Assembly (NCBI GenBank): GCA_964593455.1
Contig: CAZQHK010000014.1
Span: 1 to 64,000, forward strand
DNA from: CAZQHK01 sp964593455
Lineage (GTDB): Bacteria; Muiribacteriota; CAYSPT01
Direction of reading: 5' to 3'
Length of the DNA: 64,000 bases
The notes beneath the pieces are model-generated. The model had not been told where the DNA came from and made no database searches. It saw only the letters and a list, made by a program, of their open reading frames with translations. The first letter of the stretch is position 1. Each line of letters opens with the position of its first letter. Below, piece after piece: positions 25,750 through 34,320 of the stretch. The translations under genes were made by a program, and so were the position numbers.

Positions 25750-26319
25750 ATGCATCTTTATCATGAGTTTAGAAAAGTTGGAGAAGATCTTTCCCGGGGC
25801 GGACTGGTAGATTCCCACAGCGGCAACCTGAGTGTACGACTTGGGCAGAAGCTGGTTGTTACGCGGTCCGGTTCAATGCTGGGCAGGTTGACATTCTCAG
25901 ACCTGGTGGAGGTTCTCCTGAATAACGAGACGTTGAACGGGGCCTCCATAGAAACAGTCGTTCATCGGGCGATATATCGGGGGACTGGCGCTAAGGCCAT
26001 AGTGCATGCCCATCCGCCGTTCGTGGTTTGTTTGTCCTCTAAGACGGAAAATTTGATGCCCATAGATGGTGAAGGACAATATTATTTTCCGGACGGTATT
26101 CCGGTGGCTGCAGTGGCTGAAACTATCGGCAGCCGGGAAGTGGCTTCAGTGGTGCCGCCTTTGTTTTCTTCGTCTATGGTGGTGGCGGTACCCGGACACG
26201 GCACTTTCGCCATCGGTAAGGATCTCGATGAGGCGCTGAAATACACAACGGCGGCGGAACATGCCGTCCGCAACATCTACTTGACTACCATCTACGAAAA
26301 GTTCTATGTCCTCCCTTGA
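25750..26319 (+). CDS. Class II aldolase, probable Ald2 of the DHAP shunt
   Basis: 189 residues of the class II aldolase/adducin family. Metal ligands are seen in AIVHAHPPF and PGHGTFAIG, and the phosphate-binding region in SHSGNLSVR and TRSGSM. Its place directly after phosphorylase and mtnA, with none of the other methionine-salvage genes (mtnW, mtnX, mtnD), fits the aldolase that splits methylthioribulose-1-P into dihydroxyacetone phosphate and methylthioacetaldehyde. A dehydratase (MtnB) role in the same superfamily cannot be ruled out from motifs alone. Confidence 0.72.
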   Translation: MHLYHEFRKVGEDLSRGGLVDSHSGNLSVRLGQKLVVTRSGSMLGRLTFSDLVEVLLNNETLNGASIETVVHRAIYRGTGAKAIVHAHPPFVVCLSSKTENLMPIDGEGQYYFPDGIPVAAVAETIGSREVASVVPPLFSSSMVVAVPGHGTFAIGKDLDEALKYTTAAEHAVRNIYLTTIYEKFYVLP

Positions 26320-26371
26320 AAACCATGTTCCTCCGATAGCGAAATGCCAGTAATAACGTGGTATAGCTTTA

Positions 26372-26400
26372 TTGACATACCCCCAACCCTGTGCTACTAT
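26372..26400 (+). promoter_or_regulatory. Sigma-70 promoter for ileS
   Basis: TTGACA (26372-26377) and TACTAT (26395-26400), 17-base spacer, about 80 bases before the ileS start. Confidence 0.65.
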
Positions 26401-26481
26401 GAGTTCCAAATTAATCACGATGATACCGCTATATTTACAGTTTAAAGCGCCGTTATGTATCAAAAGAAAGGAAGATCGACC

Positions 26482-29283
26482 GTGAAGATCAAGGATACGC
26501 TCAATCTACCGCGGACGGATTTCCCAATGAAGGCGAATCTAGCCAAAAACGAGCCCAAGATCCTTAAGTGGTGGAAGGATATAAAGTTTTATGAGCAGGT
26601 CAGAAAAGCCAGGAAAGGTGCGCCGGCCTACGTGTTTCATGACGGCCCGCCCTATGCTAATGGGAATATCCATATGGGGACCGCCCTTAATAAGATCCTC
26701 AAAGACTTCGTGGTCAGGTACAAAACCATGCGGGGATACGACTGTCCTTTTGTGCCGGGATGGGACACGCACGGGCTGCCTATCGAACTGCAGGTTATGG
26801 GTAACCTCAAGGAACAGGCCGATGATTTGAGTATCAAGGCGTTGCGCCGGGAATGCCGGCAGTTTGCGCTGAATTTTATGGAAATCCAGCGGGAGCAGTT
26901 CAAACGTCTGGGTGGTCTGGCTGATTGGTCGTATCCGTATTTAACTCTGGAACCCGCCTACGAGGCCAAGCAAATCGAGGTTTTTTCAGAGCTCTATCGC
27001 AGCGGCTACATTTTCAGAGGGAAGAAACCCATCTATTGGTGCACTCATTGCGAGACGGCCTTGGCCGAAGCGGAGATCGAGTACCAGGACCACCGGTCTC
27101 CTTCTATCTATGTGAAATTTCCAGCCATGTCGGAACTGCAGGGGATACTGGCAAAGCCGTACCGGTTCAATATCTATTTCGCTATCTGGACCACAACTCC
27201 CTGGACGCTGCCGGCCAACGTGGCCATCTGCTTGAAACCGGATACACAATACGCGGTAGTGGCTGTCGGGGGAGAGAACTACATCATGGCCGAGTATCTG
27301 GTGCCGGTGGTTATGGATGATCTCGGAATCGGGGACTGGCGGGTAGTGGAGACCGTAAATTCCAATGATTTGGAGAACATAATTTGCCACCATCCGTTCG
27401 TAGACAGAGAATCACTCATAATTCTTGGAAATCATGTCACCATGGAGCAGGGAACCGGTTGTGTCCACACCGCTCCGGGTCATGGTCAGGAAGACTATGA
27501 AATCGGCTTGAAATATAAACTACCGATCATCTCTCCCCTGGATCACCGCGGTGTTTTTACCATCGACGCAGGTGATTTTGCTCATCTGAGCTATGAAAAG
27601 GCTAACGGGGAGATCGTGCGCCGTTTGCAGGAAGACGGATATCTTCTCAAATGCACCGAAGTAACTCACCAATATCCACACTGCTGGCGATGCAAGCAGC
27701 CTGTTATCTTCAGGGCTACGAAGCAATGGTTTATTTCCGTGGAAAACTCCGACATCAGGGAACGGGCGCTGAAATCGATCAAGAATGTCAAATGGATTCC
27801 CGAATGGGGTGAACGTAGAATAACGGGAATGGTGGAATCAAGGCCTGATTGGTGTATCTCCCGTCAGCGATACTGGGGAGTTCCCATCCCGGTATTTTTC
27901 TGCAACCAGTGCGGTAGTGAACTGGTCACTTCCGAGACACTCGAGGCGGTTAGAAAACTCTTCGCTGAAGAGGGCTCGGACAGCTGGTATTTTGAAGAGG
28001 CTGATAATATCGTACCGCGGGGGACCAAATGCCCTGATTGCGATAATGCTCATTTCAGGAAAGAATCTGATATTCTTGACGTCTGGTTTGATTCCGGCAT
28101 ATCTCATCGGGCTGTTCTGGAGACGAGAGCCGGTCACAGCTGGCCTTCAGACCTGTATCTCGAAGGGAGCGATCAGCATCGTGGATGGTTTCAGACTTCC
28201 CTGCTCACCTCGGTCGGCACAAGGGGGCTGCCTCCGTATCGGACTGTGCTGACCCATGGATTCGTTGTAGACGGAGAAGGTAAAAAGATGTCCAAGTCTC
28301 TGGGGAACGTGATCGCTCCCCAAGAGGTCGTGGATAAACTGGGTGCGGACGTTTTGCGGTTGTGGGTTGTCATGGCCGACTACAAAGAGGATATCAGAAT
28401 TTCCGATGAGATAATCAAACAGGTTTCCGATGCTTACCGGAAACTGCGAAACACACTGCGGTTCATACTGGGTAACATTAAAGGGTTTCAGAAAGAATCT
28501 GCTATTCCATACAAAGATATGCTGGAAGTTGACCGGTACGCTGTAGCCAGGGCCAGGCAATTACTCAGCCGGTCGGAAAAAGCATTCGATAAGTTCGAAT
28601 TCTACCGTATTTACCACGATCTCGTTCACTACGCGGCGGTAGACCTTTCTTCGTTTTACCTCGACGTTATCAAAGATCGCCTCTATATTACTCCTCAGGA
28701 TACCCTGCCTGGTCTGTCAGCCAGGACCGCTTTGGCTGAAATACTGAGAATTCTGTTGGCTGCACTTGGACCGGTACTTCCGTTCACGTGTGAAGAGGTT
28801 TGGCAGTATATGGAAAAGGAATCAAGTGAACCCGAAACCGTGGTGTTGATGGACTGGCCCTCCTGTGATCAGATGGTTGACAGCGCGTTCATGGAAAAAT
28901 GGGATACACTGGTCGAGATCAGATCCATAGTGCTGGGAGCTATCGAGGGATTCCGCTCCACCGGCCGGCATAGTCTTGACGCGGAAGTAGTACTGTACCC
29001 GCTCGAGAGTGGTACGGAAACCTTGTTGACTGCCATGAAAGATTCTTTTGAGGAATTGTTTATTGTTTCATCGGTTGTGCTCTTCCCGATGGGAGAAAAT
29101 GTCCCCGAAGATGCTTTACGGGGAGAGATGGTGGCCGTTATGGTCCGGGAAGCTCCCGGCCAACGATGCTCCCGGTGTTGGAAAAAACGTGAGTCGGTGA
29201 AACCTGACAGCAAAGAATTTTGTACTCGGTGTTTCACTATAGTAAAAGACCGTTATCCTGAAGTGCTCTCATCAAGCGGCTAA
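26482..29283 (+). CDS. ileS: Isoleucine-tRNA ligase
   Basis: About 933 residues, class I synthetase of the bacterial type. The HIGH motif is degenerate as HMGT in PPYANGNIHMGTALNKILKD. The CP1 editing domain covers about 180-380 (TTTPWTLPANVAI), KMSKS is in GKKMSKSLGN, and a zinc site (CSRCWKK, then FCTRC) closes the C-terminus. GTG 26482 is chosen because AAAGGAAGA precedes it and relatives start at that point; ATG 26455 would add nine residues. Promoter just upstream; lspA follows. Confidence 0.96.
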   Translation: MKIKDTLNLPRTDFPMKANLAKNEPKILKWWKDIKFYEQVRKARKGAPAYVFHDGPPYANGNIHMGTALNKILKDFVVRYKTMRGYDCPFVPGWDTHGLPIELQVMGNLKEQADDLSIKALRRECRQFALNFMEIQREQFKRLGGLADWSYPYLTLEPAYEAKQIEVFSELYRSGYIFRGKKPIYWCTHCETALAEAEIEYQDHRSPSIYVKFPAMSELQGILAKPYRFNIYFAIWTTTPWTLPANVAICLKPDTQYAVVAVGGENYIMAEYLVPVVMDDLGIGDWRVVETVNSNDLENIICHHPFVDRESLIILGNHVTMEQGTGCVHTAPGHGQEDYEIGLKYKLPIISPLDHRGVFTIDAGDFAHLSYEKANGEIVRRLQEDGYLLKCTEVTHQYPHCWRCKQPVIFRATKQWFISVENSDIRERALKSIKNVKWIPEWGERRITGMVESRPDWCISRQRYWGVPIPVFFCNQCGSELVTSETLEAVRKLFAEEGSDSWYFEEADNIVPRGTKCPDCDNAHFRKESDILDVWFDSGISHRAVLETRAGHSWPSDLYLEGSDQHRGWFQTSLLTSVGTRGLPPYRTVLTHGFVVDGEGKKMSKSLGNVIAPQEVVDKLGADVLRLWVVMADYKEDIRISDEIIKQVSDAYRKLRNTLRFILGNIKGFQKESAIPYKDMLEVDRYAVARARQLLSRSEKAFDKFEFYRIYHDLVHYAAVDLSSFYLDVIKDRLYITPQDTLPGLSARTALAEILRILLAALGPVLPFTCEEVWQYMEKESSEPETVVLMDWPSCDQMVDSAFMEKWDTLVEIRSIVLGAIEGFRSTGRHSLDAEVVLYPLESGTETLLTAMKDSFEELFIVSSVVLFPMGENVPEDALRGEMVAVMVREAPGQRCSRCWKKRESVKPDSKEFCTRCFTIVKDRYPEVLSSSG

Positions 29284-29361
29284 TTTTGACAGCGCCTCCT
29301 GCCGAAACAGAGGGCAAGACAACCTGTCATAATAACAAAGGTATCTTTCAGGAGGCTGCAG

Positions 29362-29979
29362 ATGGGTTCAGGAACTGGAATAGTTCTTCAAAGGTGCGCG
29401 GTTCTATCGGTGGTGAGTCTGTCACTAGTGGCCATGTATCCATACTTCGTCCTTTCGCATCTCAGAGCAGCCTTACGCCAGCGGCTTTTTGTGACTGTAG
29501 TAGTTAGCACTCTTCTATTCGACCAGATAACCAAATGGCTGGCGGTTCGGTATCTTGTGTACCGGGTCCCGGTTCCGATCATCCCCAATTATCTGTCGCT
29601 GACTTTTGTGAAAAACGAAGGAGCGGCTTTTGGATTGTTTCAGGGGAAGCTGTTCATTTTCCTGGCGGCCGCTATCATCGCCGTGTTCACCATATTGCGA
29701 ATTCTTCGGAAGGTTCCAAAAAGTGAACTATGGTTGAGAATCGGACTGGCACTTCTTTTAAGTGGCGCGCTCGGTAACTTTATTGATCGGATTTATCACG
29801 GTTTTGTGGTGGATTTTATCGACCTGCACTGGTATCAATACCACTGGCCGGTTTTTAATGTGGCTGACTTGATAATAGATGTGGGGGTAGTCATCATATT
29901 GTGGAAGGTCTTCAGGCCCACGGTTTATTCCGAAGACATCCAGCAGGAGGAACCTGGGGATGCACCCGGTCATCTGTAA
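29362..29979 (+). CDS. lspA: Lipoprotein signal peptidase (SPase II)
   Basis: 205 residues; the membrane Asp protease that trims lipoprotein signal peptides after Lgt. Both catalytic Asp regions are present: GNFIDRIYHGFVVDFID and FNVADLIIDVG, plus FVKNEGAAFG. AGGAGG sits six bases before ATG 29362, so the start looks real even though it adds a fifth, N-terminal hydrophobic segment (about 8-30) absent from typical LspA. Its end overlaps lgt by 20 bases, coupling the two steps of lipoprotein maturation. Confidence 0.95.
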   Translation: MGSGTGIVLQRCAVLSVVSLSLVAMYPYFVLSHLRAALRQRLFVTVVVSTLLFDQITKWLAVRYLVYRVPVPIIPNYLSLTFVKNEGAAFGLFQGKLFIFLAAAIIAVFTILRILRKVPKSELWLRIGLALLLSGALGNFIDRIYHGFVVDFIDLHWYQYHWPVFNVADLIIDVGVVIILWKVFRPTVYSEDIQQEEPGDAPGHL

Positions 29980-30727
29980 AATTGGTCCGATCACCGTTTA
30001 TTCCTACGGGCTGTTTTTTGCCCTGTGTTTTGCCACGGGCACCATTGTTGCCGCCTGGCGTGCCAAACGGTCCGGATATGATCCGGGCGATATCATCGAT
30101 TTAGCCATTGCCGCTTTCATCTCAGGAATAATCGGGGGAAGGTTGTTCCACCTTTTTGAAGCACCGAGATTTTATCTGGATCATCCCCTGTCAGCCCTCA
30201 ATGTATACCAGGGGGGGCTCGTTTTTTACGGAGCTCTTATCGGGTTGATGGTCTGTGTCATCGTGTTCTGCCGTATTCGCAAATTACCTACCCTGACCAT
30301 AATGGATTTCGTTGCTCCGGGTATTATGCTCGGTCACGTATGGGGACGGATAGGGTGTTTCATGGCCGGTTGCTGTCATGGAATCCCTACCGATTCCTGG
30401 TTTGGAGTGGCTTTCAAAGCTGCCGTTGACGACATCCCGCGCCACCCGACCCAGTTATACGAGAGTGCCGGCAACTTTGTTCTCTTTTTTGTACTGTTGG
30501 CGGTGGAAAAACGATGGAAATATTTTCCGGGCTTTACCTTTGCCTGCTATCTTTTAATGTACGGTTTTTCAAGGTTTATGTTAGAATTTATTAGAGGCGA
30601 TGAACGGGGAGAGTATCTATTCGGTGTTTTGAGTATGTCACAGGTAATAAGTATGGTGGGCATAACATTGGCGGTATCTTTCCTCGTATACATGTATCGG
30701 AAGCGGCGGGAGGCTCCGGTTGTTTGA
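29960..30727 (+). CDS. lgt: Prolipoprotein diacylglyceryl transferase
   Basis: 255 residues, seven-helix membrane enzyme that attaches diacylglycerol to the lipobox Cys. The Lgt signature GHVWGRIGCFMAGCCHG (about 127-143) and HPTQLYES are intact. ISGIIGGRLFHLF holds the conserved Arg. It overlaps lspA upstream and the rluD frame downstream. Confidence 0.96.
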   Translation: MHPVICKIGPITVYSYGLFFALCFATGTIVAAWRAKRSGYDPGDIIDLAIAAFISGIIGGRLFHLFEAPRFYLDHPLSALNVYQGGLVFYGALIGLMVCVIVFCRIRKLPTLTIMDFVAPGIMLGHVWGRIGCFMAGCCHGIPTDSWFGVAFKAAVDDIPRHPTQLYESAGNFVLFFVLLAVEKRWKYFPGFTFACYLLMYGFSRFMLEFIRGDERGEYLFGVLSMSQVISMVGITLAVSFLVYMYRKRREAPVV

Positions 30728-31698
30728 CTGGAATTCAAGGGCGGAAAGACTTGTTAGTTATGCAAGTTGAGCCCGTCAACGGAGAGGTCATGACACTTGA
30801 AGTAGATGCTTTCGGTGTGGGAGTGCGCCTGGATCTGTTTGCGTCTTCTCGAACCAGTCTTTCCAGGAGTATGGTGCAGAAATACATTGCTTCCGGCTGC
30901 ATAACCGTGTGTGGAGAATCGGTAAAATCCAGTTACCGGCTCCAGTACGGTGATGAAGTAGTTCTCGATATTCCCACTCCTGTTGAAGATAAGGTGCTCC
31001 CCGAAGATATACCGCTCGATGTCATCTATGAAGATCCCCACATGCTGGTGGTCAACAAGGCACGGGGAATGGTCGTCCATCCGGCCGACGGGGCTCCCAA
31101 TGGCACTCTGGTAAACGCCCTCCTCTGGCACACCAAAGATCTTTCCGGTATAGGAGGGGTAAAACGGCCTGGTATTGTGCACCGGCTGGACCGTGGCACC
31201 AGTGGCCTGATCGTAGTCGCTAAAAAAGATGCCAGTCACCAGCATCTGAGCTGGTTGTTTCAGAGTCGCAGCATTTACAAAAAATACCTGGCTCTCGTGG
31301 TCGGGGACATTCCCGCTGCCGAAGGGACGATTGATATCCCGATTTCACGGCATTTTAATGATCGGAAGAAGATGCGGGTCGATTACCTGGGAGACAAAAA
31401 CGCCATTACCAGGTATACGGTCCTGGAACGAATTTCGGGACACACCTACCTGGCTGTGAGAATCGTTACCGGTCGCACTCACCAGATCCGGGTTCACATG
31501 GCGCATCTCGGATATCCTGTCTTCGGAGATGAAAAATATGGCCGTGGTTCTTCGGAGATAAATGGCTTTACATTGCATTCGCATATACTTGGTTTGACCC
31601 ATCCGGTGACAAAACGTGATATGATATTCCAGGCTCCTCCTCCGTCTGACATGGAGCGGGTACTCAATAGGCTCAGGAGTGGATGTGGTAGTAAATGA
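30724..31698 (+). CDS. rluD: RluD-type 23S rRNA pseudouridine synthase
   Basis: Up to 324 residues: an S4 RNA-binding domain (about 30-90; RLDLFASSRTSLSRSMVQKY), then the catalytic domain with GIVHRLDRGTSGLIVVAKKD, whose Asp is the nucleophile, and GRTHQIRVHMAHLGYPVFGD. Which uridines of 23S rRNA it modifies is inferred from family. The TTG at 30724 overlaps the lgt stop; ATG 30760 or 30790 would be closer to the usual family start, so the first 12-22 residues are uncertain. Confidence 0.92.
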   Translation: MTGIQGRKDLLVMQVEPVNGEVMTLEVDAFGVGVRLDLFASSRTSLSRSMVQKYIASGCITVCGESVKSSYRLQYGDEVVLDIPTPVEDKVLPEDIPLDVIYEDPHMLVVNKARGMVVHPADGAPNGTLVNALLWHTKDLSGIGGVKRPGIVHRLDRGTSGLIVVAKKDASHQHLSWLFQSRSIYKKYLALVVGDIPAAEGTIDIPISRHFNDRKKMRVDYLGDKNAITRYTVLERISGHTYLAVRIVTGRTHQIRVHMAHLGYPVFGDEKYGRGSSEINGFTLHSHILGLTHPVTKRDMIFQAPPPSDMERVLNRLRSGCGSK

Positions 31699-32045
31699 GA
31701 CTTATAACGAAGCAAAACCGGGGATTAAGTGCGTATGGGGTAGCCGTCATGCTAGTGATACTGTTTTTCATAGTAATCGCGGTTCCTCAATATAAATATC
31801 TCAGAGAGTCCGTGCGGAAAGTCGCCTGCAACCACAAGAAAGAACTATTGGCACGGTCGTTGGAAATGTGTTTAAATATCGGTGTTTCTCAAGTTCAACC
31901 ACCTTATAAGGAGGTTGATCAGGTCAAGCTTGAACAGTTAAAGGTGTTAAACGTGAGAGTCGAGTGTGGCAGCGGGGGATTCTACAAGGTAAACAAGAGT
32001 CAGCAAACCTACTGCACACTGCACGAAGCTGCCAGTGATTGGTAG
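31695..32045 (+). CDS. Pilin-like single-pass membrane protein
   Basis: 116 residues. A short basic leader ending RG is followed by LSAYGVAVMLVILFFIVIAV, PQYKYLR and a polar domain with three Cys. Overall this resembles a prepilin helix, but the Glu at +5 is missing (Gly there). The ATG overlaps the rluD stop (ATGA). It leads a group with a HAMP protein and a secreted TPR protein. Function unknown. Confidence 0.55.
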   Translation: MRLITKQNRGLSAYGVAVMLVILFFIVIAVPQYKYLRESVRKVACNHKKELLARSLEMCLNIGVSQVQPPYKEVDQVKLEQLKVLNVRVECGSGGFYKVNKSQQTYCTLHEAASDW

Positions 32046-32064
32046 TCGAGCGGAGGGGAAATAA

Positions 32065-32658
32065 ATGGAAAACCAAAAACCTTATACAAGAAGCACTTAT
32101 TTGATAAAAAAAGGACTGCAGTTCCGGTACATGGGAGTGATCATTGCCGCTATGCTGGCAGTGTGTATGGTCGTTGGCTTTACTATCTACTTCACCATCT
32201 GGTCATCTTTCAGTAAGCCCGATATAGAACTCTACAGACTGCAGGAAATATTTGAAGCTACCAACCGTCAGCTCATTGTGCGGCTGGTAATTTTATGTGC
32301 CTTTATTGCTGCTACCAGTATTTTTGTATCGCACAAAATAGCCGGCCCGGTATACCGATTCGAACAGTCTGCTCGGGCTATCGGTGCGGGCGATCTGAGT
32401 CTGAAAATAAAGCTACGTAAAGGCGATGAATTGAGAGAACTGGCGGAGGCCATGAATTATATGGCGGAAACGCTGGCTGAGGTAGTGCGCAAAGAGAACG
32501 ATGTTCGGGACAGGTTAATAGAACTCATCAATGAGTTGGAAGAAACCCTGTCTGATGAAAAGAAGAAATTAGACAGCAGTATGCGGGAGCGAATAGCCGG
32601 TGAGCTCACCACGATAAATGAGGAGTTGAAGTCTCTTGGTACCTATTTTAAAGTCTGA
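32065..32658 (+). CDS. Two-helix membrane protein with HAMP domain
   Basis: 197 residues: membrane helices at about 25-50 and 68-90 with a very short outside loop, a HAMP domain (about 90-145; HKIAGPVYRFEQSARAIGAG, then KGDELRELAEAMNYM), and a C-terminal coiled coil that ends without kinase, cyclase or methyl-acceptor output. It may act as an adaptor for another signalling protein. GGAGGGG precedes the ATG. Confidence 0.82.
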   Translation: MENQKPYTRSTYLIKKGLQFRYMGVIIAAMLAVCMVVGFTIYFTIWSSFSKPDIELYRLQEIFEATNRQLIVRLVILCAFIAATSIFVSHKIAGPVYRFEQSARAIGAGDLSLKIKLRKGDELRELAEAMNYMAETLAEVVRKENDVRDRLIELINELEETLSDEKKKLDSSMRERIAGELTTINEELKSLGTYFKV

Positions 32659-32680
32659 TAATCGTCTGTGGAGTAAGGGT

Positions 32681-33775
32681 ATGTTGTTACTTTCGTTCCT
32701 GCTGGCAATATTGTTCCAGCCTGTTTTTTCGGGAGGGGGCTCGTTTGCGATGGAGCCGGGATATCAACTCCCTGCCTGGCTTGATATCGGATTTACACTC
32801 AACGGTGTTCCTGAAGTGGGAAAGCAGGTAAGCGTCGAGGTCAACCTGACCTCGCTGGTAGCTGATCTGCCCGGGTGTGAGGTGCGTCTCCGGTTTCCGT
32901 CGGGAGTCAAATTAATCAGTGGCCCCGCTTTGTGGTCATGCACTCTTGAAAAAGGAAAGACTACCCGGTTTTCCTCCCTTATCGTCTGCGAGGCGCCGCA
33001 GGCCGGCGCCATTGCGGTGATGTCGGTAAAGACCACCTATCCGGTGAGAAAACTGAAGACCATCGTGTTGCGGGAGCATGGAGCAGATGATCCAGAAGCT
33101 CGCGAGCTGATCCGTCAACTCAATCAACTAAAGGGACGATACCCGGTGGTGAGGACGCTGGATTTGTTCGTGACCGAGCATGAGGGATTCTCTGGATCAT
33201 CAGAACCGGCTTTCGGGTTATACCTGAAGAACCGCAAGGTACCGGGAAAACGGGGTTTCGTTATCAAGAACAGCTTGTTCAAAGGCCGGTCGGATAAAGC
33301 TCAAGCGCAGGTGGAGAGCTTCAGAAGATTCTTGACTATTCTTGCCCAGCGGCCGAAAGTAGCTGAAAAAGTAATTCGTTCAGGCGGCAGCCTGGAGAGC
33401 CAGCTCTCGGAGCATGTTGAACGGCTTCTGTTTCTGGGTAACCGCTACCTGCTCGAGGGCAAAGCCGGTAAAGCATCCGATATATTTAAGGAAGCAATTT
33501 CGCTGGAAGCTGACGAGGTCCGGAAAGTGGCCTCTAGCAACGCTTTAGCCGTGGCTTTCTATCAGTACGGCCAGAAAAAAAAGGCCGGCCAGATATGGAA
33601 AGACCTTCTGGCCAAGTACGATGAATCTCCATTGATGCGTTACGTCGATTACAATCTGGGTATCAAGTACCTGTTGGATGGCAACAGCCAGAGGGCGTTG
33701 ATCTATCTCAGAAACGCGTTTATCCGCAAACCGGAGTACACGCATGTCAAAAAGCTGTTAGCGGAACTGGAATAA
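32681..33775 (+). CDS. Secreted TPR-containing protein
   Basis: About 364 residues. A signal peptide (about 1-20, ending in FSGGG) leads to a beta-rich domain (about 30-145; PSGVKLISGPALWSC) and a TPR-like C-terminal region (about 230-364; NRYLLEGKAGKASDIFKEAI, then NSQRALIYLRNAF). ATG 32681 follows GGAG at ideal spacing; TTG 32636 would overlap the HAMP gene. Its stop codon is the first base group of a palindromic repeat. Family not recognised. Confidence 0.65.
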   Translation: MLLLSFLLAILFQPVFSGGGSFAMEPGYQLPAWLDIGFTLNGVPEVGKQVSVEVNLTSLVADLPGCEVRLRFPSGVKLISGPALWSCTLEKGKTTRFSSLIVCEAPQAGAIAVMSVKTTYPVRKLKTIVLREHGADDPEARELIRQLNQLKGRYPVVRTLDLFVTEHEGFSGSSEPAFGLYLKNRKVPGKRGFVIKNSLFKGRSDKAQAQVESFRRFLTILAQRPKVAEKVIRSGGSLESQLSEHVERLLFLGNRYLLEGKAGKASDIFKEAISLEADEVRKVASSNALAVAFYQYGQKKKAGQIWKDLLAKYDESPLMRYVDYNLGIKYLLDGNSQRALIYLRNAFIRKPEYTHVKKLLAELE

Positions 33776-34040
33776 CTTCGCAACGGGGTTCCTTTGAGTC
33801 TTCTTAACAGGTTATGTTGATATTTTCCTGCGAGGGAAATTGTTTCCGAGTGCGACATCCGTAAATGCTTCCTCCAAGGGGCGCGCACGTCCTGTGCGCT
33901 GAACTCGCCATCGTGGCTCGAACAACAGCTTCTTGCCCCTCTCCGTTCAGCAAACGGCTGTTGCGCACTCTCCAACGACCCTCTCCGGAAAAAACAACAT
34001 AACCTTTCTTCAATAATCAGCCTCATAGGAAGATTCTTCA
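33772..34040. repeat. Palindromic intergenic repeat, long copy
   Basis: Starts at the stop codon of the preceding gene with ATAACTTCGCAACGGG, the same 16 bases found at 36705. Internal arms AGGTTATGTTG (near 33809) and CAACATAACCT (near 33995) are inverted, and the outer ends TTCCTTTGAG and CTCATAGGAA are near-inverted, so the element can fold into one long hairpin. The middle holds further small hairpins such as GCGCAC/GTGCGC at 33883-33899. It may end transcription. MITE-like. Confidence 0.65.
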
Positions 34041-34049
34041 GGTGGTATG

Positions 34050-34104
34050 TGTTTGGTGACGGTTGTTGTTCTTGCGCTCGGCTGTTCGCTGACGCGAAAG
34101 CGCC
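34050..34104. repeat. Hairpin repeat shared with 62740-62792
   Basis: Similar over about 55 bases to the region upstream of murA, including the identical stretch CGCTCGGCTGTTCGC. The rest of 34105-34220 holds no gene and only weak further similarity to 62793-62885. Confidence 0.5.
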
Positions 34105-34226
34105 TCGCTTAAAGGGGGCTTTGGTTTTTGGAGAGCCTCAAGGCGGGACGGATGATTCGTGTGCTTGATGGATTGAAAGTGGAATAGTGTGGTTATTGTT
34201 CACTATCTGCAAGAGCAAGAAATTTC

Positions 34227-34255
34227 TATACACATTACGCAATGCTGAGTATAAT
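34227..34255 (+). promoter_or_regulatory. Possible promoter for the secreted pair at 34.3-36.7 kb
   Basis: TATACA (34227-34232), 17 bases, TATAAT (34250-34255), then a GGAGGGGG ribosome site before ATG 34321. Confidence 0.5.
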
Positions 34256-34320
34256 AGAATAGATATAGTGGAGAAGTTGTGTAGAAATTAGTATGAAGTA
34301 TTGTAAGAGGAGGGGGTAGT

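Noticed and set aside
25750..26319. MtnB dehydratase of the classical methionine salvage
   Set aside because: No mtnW, mtnX, mtnD or mtnC nearby, and the gene set fits the aldolase route better; not fully excluded.
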